Positions 8,439-16,963 of a stretch of DNA of 64,000 bases are shown piece by piece. Each line of letters begins with the position of its first letter. Position 1 is the first letter of the stretch. This stretch comes from JARBUG01 sp035628915 (GTDB lineage Bacteria > Bacillota > Sulfobacillia > Symbiobacteriales > Symbiobacteriaceae): positions 1 through 64,000 of the forward strand of contig DASPIW010000052.1 of the NCBI GenBank assembly GCA_035628915.1. The letters run 5' to 3'. The notes beneath the pieces are model-generated. The model was given only the letters and a program-made list of their open reading frames with translations, ran no database searches and was not told the DNA's origin. Both the position numbers and the translations under genes were made by a program.

Positions 8439-11400
8439 ATGCCAATCAGCCGGCGTAAATTCCTGAAGATCTCGGCAGCTGCGTCCCTGACCACCCTGCT
8501 CCTGGACAAGGCCGCCCAGGCCAAGGGCCAGCTGCGGGACAGCACTCGCAAACTGACGGCCGGGCAAGAGACCCGCACCATCTGCCCCTACTGCTCCGTT
8601 GGCTGCGGCATCGTGCTCCGGACGGACGGCGACCTGATCGTCAATGCCGAAGGCGACCCGGCCCACCCCATCAACGAAGGTGCGCTCTGCAGCAAGGGCT
8701 CCGCACTCTCCAACCTGCGGCAGATTTACCTCGAAGAAGGCAAGCCGGTCCTCAACCCGAAGCGGCTCACCAAGGTGCTCTACCGGGCGCCGGGCGCCGA
8801 CCAGTGGGCGGAGAAGCCCTGGGACTGGGCCCTCGCGGAGATCGCCAAGCGCTTTAAGGCCACCCGGGATGCAACCTTTGAGCTGAAGGACCAGGCCGGC
8901 GTCACCGTCAACCGGACCCGGGCCATCGCCCACCTCGGCAGCGCCGCGCTCGACAACGAGGAGTGCTACGCCCTGGTGAAGATGCAGCGGGCCTTCGGGC
9001 TGCAGTCCATCGACCACGAGGCCCGCCTCTGACACTCGAGCACCGTGGCCGGTCTGGCCGCATCGTTTGGCAGAGGCTCCATGACCAACCACTGGATCGA
9101 CTTCAAGAACGCGGACGTCATCCTCGCCATTGGCTGCAACCCGGCGGAGAACCATCCCGTCGCCATGAAGTGGATCGACCGGGCCAAACAAGAGCGCGGG
9201 GCCAAGCTGATCGTGGTTGACCCCCGCCTCTCCCGCACGGCCCTGCAGGCGGATATCTTCGCGAACCTGCGGCCCGGCACCGACATCGCCTTCCTCGGCG
9301 GGATGATCCACTACGCCCTGCAGACCGGACGCTACGACAAGGAGTACGTGACGGCCTACACCAACGCCGCCGCACTCGTCCACCCCGGCTACCGGTTTAC
9401 GGACGGCCTCTTCTCCGGCGCGGGCGGCAGCGCGGGCGCCTTCGCGTATGACACGTCCACCTGGGTCTATCAGCGGGACGAGAAAGGCGCCATCAAGACC
9501 GACCCAACGCTGCAGGACCCGCAGTGCGTCTTCCAGTTGATGAATGCCCACTACAGCCGCTACGACGCCGAGACGGTCTGCCGCATTACCGGCACGCCCC
9601 GGGGCATCTTCGAGGAAGCCTGCAGCACCTTCACGGCGACGCACAAGCCAGGCAAGGTCGGCACGCTGCTTTACGCCATGGGCATCACCCAATCGACCCA
9701 CGGGTCGCAGAACGTGCGGGCGACCGCCGTGCTGCAGCTGCTGCTCGGAAACATCGGTCGGGCCGGCGGCGGAGTGAACGCCCTGCGGGGCGAGTCGAAC
9801 GTGCAGGGCTCGACCGACATCGGCCTCCTCTACCACCTGCTGCCCGGCTATAACCCCTATCCCACCGCCGGGCGGGACCCGACCCTGGCGAAGTACATCG
9901 CCATGGAAGTGCCCAGGACCAGCTACTGGACCAACCGGGACAAGTTCCTGATCTCGATGCTGAAGGCGTGGTGGGGCGACAAGGCCACAAAGGCCAACGA
10001 TTTCGCCTACGACTACCTGCCCAAGGCAGACGGGGGCAACCATTCGCACATCGGCATTTTCGAGGAGATGGCCGCCGGCAAGATCAAGGGCCTCTTCTGC
10101 TGGGGCCAGAACCCGGCGGTGGGCGGCCCCAACTCGAGCGCGGCCCGGGCGGCACTGCAAAAGCTGGACTGGCTGGTCTGCGTCGACCTGTTCGAGAACG
10201 AGACGGCCGGGGTCTGGAAGGCGCCGGGCGTCAAGCCCGCTGATGTGAAGACAGAGGTCTTCCTGCTGCCGGCCGCGGCCTCCTTCGAGCGGGAAGGGAG
10301 CCTGACCAACTCCGGGCGCTGGCTGCAGTGGCGGTGGCAGGCCCTCAACCCGCCCGGCGAGGCCAAGCGCGACCTCTGGATCATCGACCGGCTCTTCCGG
10401 GCCGTCCGCAAGGCCTACTATGACAGCATGCAGGGCGCCTTCCCCCAGCCGATTTTGGACTTGCATTGGGATTACGGCGACGAGCCCGATGTGGCCAAGG
10501 TCGCCCTGGAGATCAACGGCTACACCGTGGCCGACGGCAAGCCGGTACTGAATTTCAGCAAGCTGCTGGCAGATGGCTCCACCGCCTGCGGCAACTGGAT
10601 TTTCAGCGGCTACTACAACGACCTCGCCAACCCGCCCGTCAAGCGGCGGGAGGCGGAGAAAGCGGGCATCGGGCTGCATCCGAACTGGGGCTTCGCCTGG
10701 CCGCTCAACCGGCGGGTGCTGTACAACCGGGCCTCGGTCGACCCCGGGGGGGCGCCCTGGGGCGGCGACGACCGCTGGGTGCTCCGCTGGGACGGCACGC
10801 AGTGGCTGTCACGGGACGTATCAGACTTCGGCATCAAGGACGCGGCGGGCAAGTGGATCCCCCCCGCCACCTCGGCGGCAAACCCATTTATCATGCAGGC
10901 GGACGGCAAGGGGCATCTGTTCAGCGACACCGCCCTCAAGGACGGCCCGTTCCCCGAGCACTACGAACCCGTGGAGAGCCCGGTGCGCAACCTCCTCTCC
11001 TCCACGCAGTCCAATCCGGCGGCGGCCGTCTGGAAGAGCGAGATGGGCAAGGTCGCGGCGGGGGCCACCGCCGAGTACCCGTTCGTCGGCACGACCTACC
11101 GGGTGACTGAGCATTTCCAGTCCGGCACGATGACCCGCAACAGCCCGTGGCTCTGCGAGCCGCAGCCGGAGATGTACGCGGAGATCTCGGCACTGCTGGC
11201 CAACGAGTTGGGCGTGGCGCACGGCGATCTGATCCGGGTCAGCACGGTGCGGGGTGCCGTGGAAGTCCGGGCGCTGGTCCGCACCCGGGCGCACCGGCTG
11301 CTGGTCGACGGCAGGCCGGTGGAGATCGTGGGCCTGCCCTGGCACTTCGGCTTCGCCGGTCTGGCCACGGGGGCGACGGCCAACGATCTGACGCCCAGCG

Positions 11401-11474
11401 TGGGCGACGCCAATACGAGCATTCCGGAGTACAAGGCGTTTCTCTGCAACGTGGCGAGGGTACTGGAGGGATGA
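8439..11474 (+). CDS. fdnG: Formate dehydrogenase catalytic subunit, selenocysteine-containing
   Basis: 1011 residues if the in-frame TGA at 9030-9032 is read as selenocysteine (position 198); a plain reading splits it into two ORFs. Oxidises formate to CO2 at a molybdenum or tungsten bis-MGD site. A twin-arginine signal (S-R-R-K-F-L-K at 4-10) predicts export. A [4Fe-4S] motif follows (C49, C52, C56, C84). The residues around TGA, A-R-L-U-H and T-V-A-G-L, match FdnG/FdoG, which carry selenocysteine at the same place. The C-terminal cofactor-capping domain is complete and total length matches FdnG (about 1015). ATG at 8439 follows GGAGGTGAG. First gene of fdhABC. Confidence 0.93.
9030..9061 (+). 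promoter_or_regulatory. Bacterial SECIS element
   Basis: Immediately after the TGA codon, a stem of 9045-9050 with 9056-9061 (6 bp including one G-U pair) closes a GGUCU loop at 9051-9055. The loop begins 18 bases after the TGA, the same loop sequence and spacing as in the E. coli fdhF SECIS as I recall it. It would recruit SelB. selA, selB, selC and selD are not in this window. Confidence 0.85.
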
Positions 11475-11477
11475 TGC

Positions 11478-12266
11478 GTGGGCAAGGGCGTGCTTGTAGA
11501 TGTAACCAAGTGCATCGGCTGCCGCGGCTGCCAGATGGCCTGCAAGCAGTGGAACGAGATCCCGGCTGAGAAGACCCGCTTCACCGGCGGCACCAACCCG
11601 CCCACGATCACCCCGAAGTCCTGGACCCGGATTGACGCCCGCAAGGTGATTACGGGCGAAGGCGAGGAGACATGGCGGTTCGTCAAGAGCCAGTGCATGC
11701 ACTGCGAGTACCCGCCCTGCGAGGCGGGCTGCCCGGTGGGCGCCATCACCAAGACGGCGGACGGCCCCGTGGTCTACGACCCGGAGCGCTGCATCGGCTG
11801 CCGGTACTGCCTCTACGTCTGCCCATACGACGGCCCGGCCTTCCAGTGGGACGAGCGCTTTGGGCTCAAGCGCAAGTGCCTGCTCTGCGATGATCGGATC
11901 GCGGCCGGCATGGGGCCCGCCTGCGTGACCGCCTGCCCGGTGGGCACGCTGACCTTCGGCGAGCGCAATGAGCTGATCGCCCGCGCGGAGAAGCTGATCG
12001 CCGAGCACCCGGAGAAGTACATCAACCACATCTATGGTAAGGATGAACTCGGGGGCACTTCGTGGCTGTACATTTCGGATGTGCCCTTCGCCGAGCTGGG
12101 GCTGATGCCCAAGGCGAAGCAGCCGCTCCCGACCCTTGTGCAGCCGGCGATGGCGGCGGTGCCCTGGGTGGCTCTGACCGTCGGCGGCTTGATGAGCGGC
12201 CTCTACTTCTACACCCACCGGCGCGAGCAGGTGGCGGCGGCCGGGAAGGGGCGTGAAGATGCATGA
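11478..12266 (+). CDS. fdnH: Formate dehydrogenase iron-sulfur subunit
   Basis: 262 residues from a GTG behind GGAGGG. Carries electrons from the catalytic subunit to the membrane subunit. Four [4Fe-4S] cluster motifs are visible: C-I-G-C-R-G-C-Q-M-A-C, C-M-H-C-x4-C-x3-C-P, C-I-G-C-R-Y-C-x3-C-P, and C-L-L-C followed by C-V-T-A-C-P. A single C-terminal hydrophobic helix (about 222-243) would anchor it, as in FdnH. Three bases separate it from fdhA and its TGA overlaps the next ATG. Confidence 0.93.
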   Translation: MGKGVLVDVTKCIGCRGCQMACKQWNEIPAEKTRFTGGTNPPTITPKSWTRIDARKVITGEGEETWRFVKSQCMHCEYPPCEAGCPVGAITKTADGPVVYDPERCIGCRYCLYVCPYDGPAFQWDERFGLKRKCLLCDDRIAAGMGPACVTACPVGTLTFGERNELIARAEKLIAEHPEKYINHIYGKDELGGTSWLYISDVPFAELGLMPKAKQPLPTLVQPAMAAVPWVALTVGGLMSGLYFYTHRREQVAAAGKGREDA

Positions 12267-13387
12267 GCACGGCGCGCAAGATCCTGCTGGCGCTGGTCGG
12301 CATCGGGCTGGGGGCCGTGATCTACCGCTTCGTCTATGGGCTGGGGGCGGCCACGAACCTGAGCGACAAGTTTCCGTTCGGCATCTGGATCGCGTTTGAT
12401 GTGATGGTCGGGGTGCCGCTCGCGGCCGGCGGGTTCACCATCGCCCTGGTCGTGTATGTGCTGAATCTGAAGCGCTACCGCCCGCTGGTGCGCCCGGCGA
12501 TTGTGACAGCGTTCATCGGCTACCTGCTGGCTGCGTCGGCCATCTTCGTCGATATTGGCCAGCCGCAGCGGATCTGGCATCCGATCTTCTTTTGGAATCT
12601 GCATTCGCCGATGTTCGAGGTGGCAGCGTGCGTCATCACGTATTTGACCGTGCTGGCGCTGGAGTTCAGCCCGATGTTCTTTGAGAGCCGCCGCTGGGAG
12701 CGGGCCCTGCGGGTCGTGCGGGGGCTGATGATTCCCATGGTCGTGCTGGGGATCATCCTCTCGACGATGCACCAGTCCTCTCTGGGCTCGCTGCTGCTGA
12801 TGACCGCCGGACGGCTGCATCCGCTCTGGTACACGCCGTGGCTGCCGGTCTTCTTCTTAATGTCGGCGGTGGCGACGGGGCTCGCGATGGTGACGGTGGA
12901 GGCGCAGATCAGCGCCCGCGCCCACGGCCGGGGCATCGAGATGCCGCTGCTCAGTTCGATTGCCAAGGGGACGTGGTGGGTGCTGGCCGTGCTGTTCGCG
13001 GCCCGGATGACGGACCTGTGGTACGGCGGGAGATTGGGCTATGTGCTGGAGGGCAGCCCGGAGAGCATCATGTTCCTGTTCGAGATGGCCCTGGGCTTTG
13101 TGGTGCCGCTTTTTCTCCTGGCGATGAAGGGGATTCGCAGGAGCGCTGACGGGTTGCTCTTCGCGCAGGCCTTCGTGCTGGTCGGCACGATCTTCAACCG
13201 GTTCAACTCGGCCATGATCGGAATGGCGTCGGATCTGGGCGGGCGGTATTTCCCAAGTGTGGTGGAACTGCTGGTCACGGTGGGGTTTGTAGCGACGGGG
13301 GCGCTGCTCTATGCGCTCGCGGTTGATCATCTGCCGGTGTTTGTGCACGCTGCCCGCGATGAGACGGGGGCGCATGCGGCTGATTGA
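12263..13387 (+). CDS. NrfD/HybB-type membrane subunit of formate dehydrogenase
   Basis: 374 residues, ATG overlapping the previous stop (ATGA). About nine to ten hydrophobic segments define a polysulfide reductase NrfD/HybB-family subunit, which passes electrons to menaquinone without heme. This differs from the di-heme FdnI used by E. coli formate dehydrogenase-N. In context it is the quinone-reactive anchor of an outward-facing formate:quinone oxidoreductase. Followed by a strong two-way terminator. Confidence 0.88.
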   Translation: MSTARKILLALVGIGLGAVIYRFVYGLGAATNLSDKFPFGIWIAFDVMVGVPLAAGGFTIALVVYVLNLKRYRPLVRPAIVTAFIGYLLAASAIFVDIGQPQRIWHPIFFWNLHSPMFEVAACVITYLTVLALEFSPMFFESRRWERALRVVRGLMIPMVVLGIILSTMHQSSLGSLLLMTAGRLHPLWYTPWLPVFFLMSAVATGLAMVTVEAQISARAHGRGIEMPLLSSIAKGTWWVLAVLFAARMTDLWYGGRLGYVLEGSPESIMFLFEMALGFVVPLFLLAMKGIRRSADGLLFAQAFVLVGTIFNRFNSAMIGMASDLGGRYFPSVVELLVTVGFVATGALLYALAVDHLPVFVHAARDETGAHAAD

Positions 13388-13415
13388 GGCGACCGGGCCG
13401 GCAGGGCAGGTCGCG

Positions 13416-13448
13416 CAGTGCGCCGGGGAGAGTCTCCCCGGCGCACTG
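13416..13448. terminator. Bidirectional terminator between fdh operon and AOR gene
   Basis: Perfect 14-bp stem (13416-13429 with 13435-13448) with a 5-base loop between two convergent genes; T-rich on the plus-strand side (GTTGTTT). Confidence 0.85.
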
Positions 13449-13453
13449 GTTGT

Positions 13454-14686
13454 TTAGTTCAGGCGTTGTTCCAATCGGATGATGCGGTCGGCCGCCTTCA
13501 TCAGATAGGCCTCGTCGGCAAATTCGGCGATGCCGGTCACGCTTGCGAGCAGTTGCCCGAAGAGCCCGATCTTCAGCCAGCCGTTCTGCACGGGGAAGGC
13601 GCAGGCGATGCCGGTCTCGTAGAGGGCCGTGAGGACGGGGGGCGTATCGGGTTTTTTCCGGGCCATGTCGTGGCGCAAGTACTGCTCTGCTGCCGGTCCG
13701 ATGCGGCGGGCTGCGTGCACGGCGCCTTCCGCCAGCAGGGCGCCGGGGCCCCGGCGCTCGCCAATCATCCGGATCAGTTCCGCCGTGGCGGCGGCGTCGC
13801 CCCGGGTCAGGGCCAGGCCGCCGGTATCGGCTTTCGTGAGAATGCCGTGCTCATACAGGTTGGTGGCGAGTGCGACGGCTTCGGAAGTGCTGATTGCGTC
13901 CAGCCCGTACTCGTCACAGAGTTGATGCGCCGGTTGCTGTTCGCACCGGGCCACCCGATCGCACACGATGGAACAGGCATGGCAGCCGGACTCCCTCGGG
14001 CGGGCGCCGCCTTCGGGTACATCCTTGAGTTGGCGCTGCACGGCGCGCGTGAACCCTTCCTGATCGTGAACGGGTACGCGCTCGCCCCGGTGCAGGAGAA
14101 TCGCCTTCAGGCGCTTGGCGCCCATGACGGTGCCCACGCCGTCCCGGGCGGCGATGCGCCGGTGGCTGATTATGCCAGCGTAGCGGACGAGCCGTTCCGC
14201 CGCCGGCCCGATGCAGGCGATGCGGGCGCCTCGGCCGTAGCGCTGCCAGAGGGCCTCCTGGGTCTCCCAGGGCGTCTTGCCCCACAGGTCGGCGGCCGGG
14301 CGAATTGCCACCCGGGGGCCGTCAATGTCGAGAAAGACCGGTGCATCGGCCTTCCCTTCGGTGATGATGCAGTCATAGCCGTTGCGCCTGAGCCAGGCGC
14401 CGAAGTCGGCGCCGCCCACGGCCCGCCCGTAGCGGCCCGTCAGCGGGCTGATGGTCAGGGCCATCCAGCGGGCGCAGGATTGGGCGGCGGTGCCCGCCAG
14501 GGGCCCGACTGCGAAGATGAGCTTGTTGTCGGGGCCCAGGGGGTCGGCGCCTGCCGGTGCTGCCTCGGCCAGGAGGCGGGCGCCGATGCCCCGGCCGCCT
14601 ATGTATTCGCGGGTCAGGTCGGGCGGGAGGTTGGCTTGGGTGGCGGTGCGGGTCGTCAAGTTGATGCGCAGGATACGGCTGGCCAT
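13454..14686 (-). CDS. Aldehyde ferredoxin oxidoreductase, shortened form
   Basis: 410 residues; usual AOR proteins have about 600. The start is placed at the ATG at 14686, downstream of a clear -10 box and with GGGGTG about nine bases upstream. The N-terminal pterin-binding domain has S-R-I-L-R-I-N-L, Y-I-G-G-R-G-I-G and G-P-L-A-G-T. The cluster cysteines are present: C-H-A-C-S-I-V-C near 235-242 and a fourth in I-A-C-A-F-P near 361. The interval between them is about 80 residues shorter than in the Pyrococcus enzyme, and the tail beyond the R-L-E motif is missing. Either a minimal AOR paralogue or a decaying gene; no frameshift is visible. Would oxidise aldehydes or reduce acids with a tungsten or molybdenum pterin if active. 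Confidence 0.8.
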   Translation of the reverse strand: MASRILRINLTTRTATQANLPPDLTREYIGGRGIGARLLAEAAPAGADPLGPDNKLIFAVGPLAGTAAQSCARWMALTISPLTGRYGRAVGGADFGAWLRRNGYDCIITEGKADAPVFLDIDGPRVAIRPAADLWGKTPWETQEALWQRYGRGARIACIGPAAERLVRYAGIISHRRIAARDGVGTVMGAKRLKAILLHRGERVPVHDQEGFTRAVQRQLKDVPEGGARPRESGCHACSIVCDRVARCEQQPAHQLCDEYGLDAISTSEAVALATNLYEHGILTKADTGGLALTRGDAAATAELIRMIGERRGPGALLAEGAVHAARRIGPAAEQYLRHDMARKKPDTPPVLTALYETGIACAFPVQNGWLKIGLFGQLLASVTGIAEFADEAYLMKAADRIIRLEQRLN

Positions 14687-14711
14687 GGTGGGCATCACCC
14701 CGCTTGGAACC

Positions 14712-14740
14712 ATTATACCGCGCATTACATTTGCATTACA
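14712..14740 (-). promoter_or_regulatory. Promoter of the AOR gene
   Basis: On the minus strand a perfect TATAAT (14712-14717) lies 17 bases after TGTAAT (14735-14740). Transcription would start near 14705, which excludes the longer in-frame starts of the AOR ORF. Confidence 0.5.
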
Positions 14741-14794
14741 GCGAAAAGTTAGACACAGAGAAAGTTTGACGCGTCTTCCGGGCGGCGCACGTTT

Positions 14795-14873
14795 GTCACC
14801 GCGCCGTCCGGCGGCGCACCGTCGTCATCGCGCCGTCTGGCGGCGCACCGTCGTCATCGCGCCGTCCGGCGGC
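14795..14873. repeat. 29-bp tandem repeat, about 2.7 units
   Basis: Units at 14795-14823, 14824-14852 and a partial one at 14853-14873 differ at one or two positions, with a weaker related stretch near 14771-14790. The repeat covers the 3' end and stop codon of the nuclease-like gene. The 29-bp length is not a multiple of three, so copy number changes would alter the C-terminus. Confidence 0.8.
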
Positions 14874-15260
14874 CGACGCCGCCTTGTACTTGATGCTCGC
14901 CAGCTCCAGTACGTCCATCAGCGGCTCATGGCCAGCAAGGTTGCGCAGCGGCATACTCCGGCCGATCTTTCGGGTGATTCCCTGGAGCGTCAGGTCAGCC
15001 CCGTCGATGATCACCAAATGGACTCCTTCATGGAGGCAGATCCCAGCCTTAATCAGGTCACGCAAGTGCTGCGGGTTTTCTCTTGAGAACCCGGCCACCA
15101 TACGCAGATGCTGGTCGCCGTTGTATTCGAACGCGACGCTCGGCGGGTAGTAGCGGTCGAGTTCCAGCCGCTCTCCCGTCAGCGGGTTTACCAGGAAGCC
15201 CGGCCTGGCGTTGTCGGTGTACTCGTCCGAGTCGATCAGGAGCGACAGATATTCCTGCAT
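14796..15260 (-). CDS. Small VSR/PD-(D/E)XK nuclease-like protein
   Basis: 154 residues from the ATG at 15260 behind GGAGAGG. The core reads L-E-L-D-R-Y-Y-P-P followed by A-F-E-Y-N-G-D-Q-H. This is the arrangement of VSR-like endonuclease domains, where Asp35 and Glu45 would bind metal and the Q-H pair (50-51) closes the active site. A helix (R-D-L-I-K-A-G-I-C) and a strand (H-L-V-I-I-D-G) follow as expected. The C-terminus runs into 29-bp tandem repeats and is probably unstructured. Fourteen bases downstream of the winged-helix gene, so likely co-transcribed. Nuclease activity is inferred from motifs only. Confidence 0.55.
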   Translation of the reverse strand: MQEYLSLLIDSDEYTDNARPGFLVNPLTGERLELDRYYPPSVAFEYNGDQHLRMVAGFSRENPQHLRDLIKAGICLHEGVHLVIIDGADLTLQGITRKIGRSMPLRNLAGHEPLMDVLELASIKYKAASAAGRRDDDGAPPDGAMTTVRRRTAR

Positions 15261-15274
15261 GATCGCCTCTCCAC

Positions 15275-15796
15275 CTACTTGGCCCGAATGAGGCGCCGCT
15301 CTGCGGCGGCGGCTTCCGCCTGGCTGCGGATTAGCTCGGGAGTGCCCAATGTGAAGGTAATCGGCTTGAGCCGGTTTTCCTGGGTAACCCGGACCCACCC
15401 GGCGCCTGTCAAGTCGGCGATGGCCTGCTTGAGGGTACTGCGGGAGAGGTGGGTCAGAGCGCGGAGTGAGGCATAGGAGAACCGGCCGCTCGCTCCACGA
15501 AAGTCCGGTGTCGCCTGCAGCAGGCCATAGAGCACTTTGGTCTGAGCCCCGACAGAACGGTCGGCGAGCAGGGCGCCTGGTACCGTGACCAGGGCGCCGC
15601 CGCGGGTGCGGCTGAAGGCCGGAACCTTGGCCAGTCCATGACGGATGGTGTTCGGCGACAGGCCGGTATGAGCTCTCAGCTGCGCTGGGCCATCGTCAGG
15701 GTGACGACGCTGGGTCATCCATATGACTTTTGTCGTGGCCGTTTGATCAGGGTCGAGTAGCAAGGAGACCGGCACTTGAACCCCCCGGTTGTCCAA
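15275..15796 (-). CDS. Winged-helix DNA-binding protein
   Basis: 173 residues starting at a TTG that has GGAGG nine bases upstream. Two helix-turn-helix-like regions are visible: A-Q-L-R-A-H-T-G-L-S-P-N-T-I-R (about 38-52) and F-S-Y-A-S-L-R-A-L-T-H-L-S-R-S-T (about 106-121), the latter followed by a wing (G-W-V-R-V-T). The layout recalls plasmid replication initiators or MarR/GntR-like regulators. The first ~20 codons are part of a ~385-bp repeat reiterated twice upstream, so the gene and its leader have been partly duplicated. With the nuclease-like gene it forms an accessory module. Confidence 0.6.
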   Translation of the reverse strand: MDNRGVQVPVSLLLDPDQTATTKVIWMTQRRHPDDGPAQLRAHTGLSPNTIRHGLAKVPAFSRTRGGALVTVPGALLADRSVGAQTKVLYGLLQATPDFRGASGRFSYASLRALTHLSRSTLKQAIADLTGAGWVRVTQENRLKPITFTLGTPELIRSQAEAAAAERRLIRAK

Positions 15797-16797
15797 AGGC
15801 GTGAACCTCCGTTTTTAGCATAATCAGGTAATTCGTGTTGGTTGACTGAGGTTCCTGGTATCCTGTGCGGGTTTTTGCGCGTATGAAGGCGGAAAGCGGG
15901 CGCAAAAAGCGACGGAGGACGGCTCGGATCCGAGTTTCGAGCCCAAAACCCAGGTGGAAGAGCGGCTCCGCCGATTTTTGCGTGACAAAGTGGGCGGCCC
16001 ACCTCAAAAACCAGCAGAGTGCACCCCGGCCCCGGCGGGCGTCCTGGGCCAATCCACCGGGCTGCAGGTCGGCAGCAGGTCGGCGTAGGGGTTCACGGGC
16101 CGGGCAGTCTAAATTACTTCCATCGTGGCCGTGTGGTCAAGAACCGGTACCTGAGCGCTTTGACGGCTTGGTAGTCCGTGCTGACTGTTTTGGCTTCCTC
16201 GGGCCTCTCTGTCGGTTTTTGCGCGTGGGAAGGACGAAACCGGGCGCGAGAACCAGCGGAGGTCGGCTCGGATCCGAGTTTCGAGCCCAAGACCCACGTG
16301 GACGGGCTGCTCCGCCGATTTTTGCGCGACTAAGTGGGCGGCGCTCCTCAAAAACCAGCAGAGGGCGCCCGGACGTGGGCGCCTCGACCCCGGCGGGCGC
16401 CCCGGCCCGGGAGGGGCCCTGGGCCAATGCACCTGGCTGCAGGTCTTGAGCAGGCCACACTCCGACAGACCGGCGTGGGGGGGCATGGGGCACAAATTAC
16501 TTCTATCGTGGCCGTGCGGTCAAAATGAAGCTCTACGCCGCCCGGCACTTGAGCTCTTGGACGGCTTTTGTTGGTAGCTCGTGGTGACTGTTTTGGCTTC
16601 CTCGGGCCTCTCTGCCGGTTTTTGCGCGTGCGAAGGACGAAACCGGGCGCAAGAACCAGCGGAGGTAGGCTCGGATCCGAGTTTTGGGCCCAAAACCCAC
16701 GTGGACGGGCTGCTCCGCCGATTCTTGCGCGACTAAGTGGGCGGCGCTCCTCAAAAACCAGCAGAGGGCGCCCGGTGGGCGCCACGGCCCCCGCGGG
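15733..16797. repeat. Three tandem ~385-bp imperfect direct repeats
   Basis: The anchor TCGTGGCCGT recurs at 15733, 16123 and 16506 (spacing 390 and 383). Each unit also carries a GTTTTTGCGCG segment, a GGCTCGGATCCGAGTTT segment with a perfect CTCGGATCCGAG palindrome, CCGATT(T/C)TTGCG, and CTCAAAAACCAGCAGAG. Copies 2 and 3 are closest. Copy 1 includes the first codons of the winged-helix gene, so copies 2 and 3 contain its decayed 5' end plus leader. No ribosome binding site or start supports the long ORFs crossing the repeat. I see no CRISPR-like spacing, and the units are too long for ordinary replication iterons. Most likely a duplicated leader or structured non-coding element. Confidence 0.8.
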
Positions 16798-16810
16798 CGC
16801 CCGCCAGGGG

Positions 16811-16891
16811 GATGTACTGGAGAACGGCGGCGTGGTGCCGGCGGGACTACTGGACAACCCCGAGGTGAAGAAGGCCTATCTGGGCGGGTAG
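16811..16891 (+). pseudogene. C-terminal remnant of a LivF-type ABC ATPase
   Basis: About 26 codons, V-L-E-N-G-G-V-V then L-L-D-N-P-E-V-K-K-A-Y-L-G-G and stop, match the C-terminal end of branched-chain amino acid ABC ATPases (LivF), with about three residues lost. The rest of the gene is replaced by the ~385-bp repeats, so an intact gene was truncated when the repeat island arrived. The intact livF at 47.5 kb is a separate gene. Confidence 0.6.
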
Positions 16892-16907
16892 CCCGGAGGC
16901 GCGTGAA

Positions 16908-16942
16908 GAAGCCCCTCGCCGCGACTGGCGGCAAGGGGCTTC
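16908..16942. terminator. Hairpin between LivF remnant and HAD gene
   Basis: Fifteen-bp stem with one mismatch (16908-16922 with 16928-16942). It has no T-run, so its terminator function is uncertain; it could be the former livF terminator. Confidence 0.45.
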
Positions 16943-16963
16943 CATTCGGCGGAGGGTGTTGAC

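Noticed and set aside
9030..9045. Frameshift or nonsense mutation splitting formate dehydrogenase
   Set aside because: Both parts are in the same frame, the stop is TGA, the context is that of FdnG selenocysteine, and a SECIS hairpin follows.
8370..10679. 769-codon ORF on the minus strand opposite fdhA
   Set aside because: Codon positions mirror the real gene in GC-rich DNA; the translation is low-complexity and has no family motif or ribosome binding site.
15733..16797. CRISPR array
   Set aside because: The units are about 385 bp with no short repeat/spacer alternation and no cas genes nearby.
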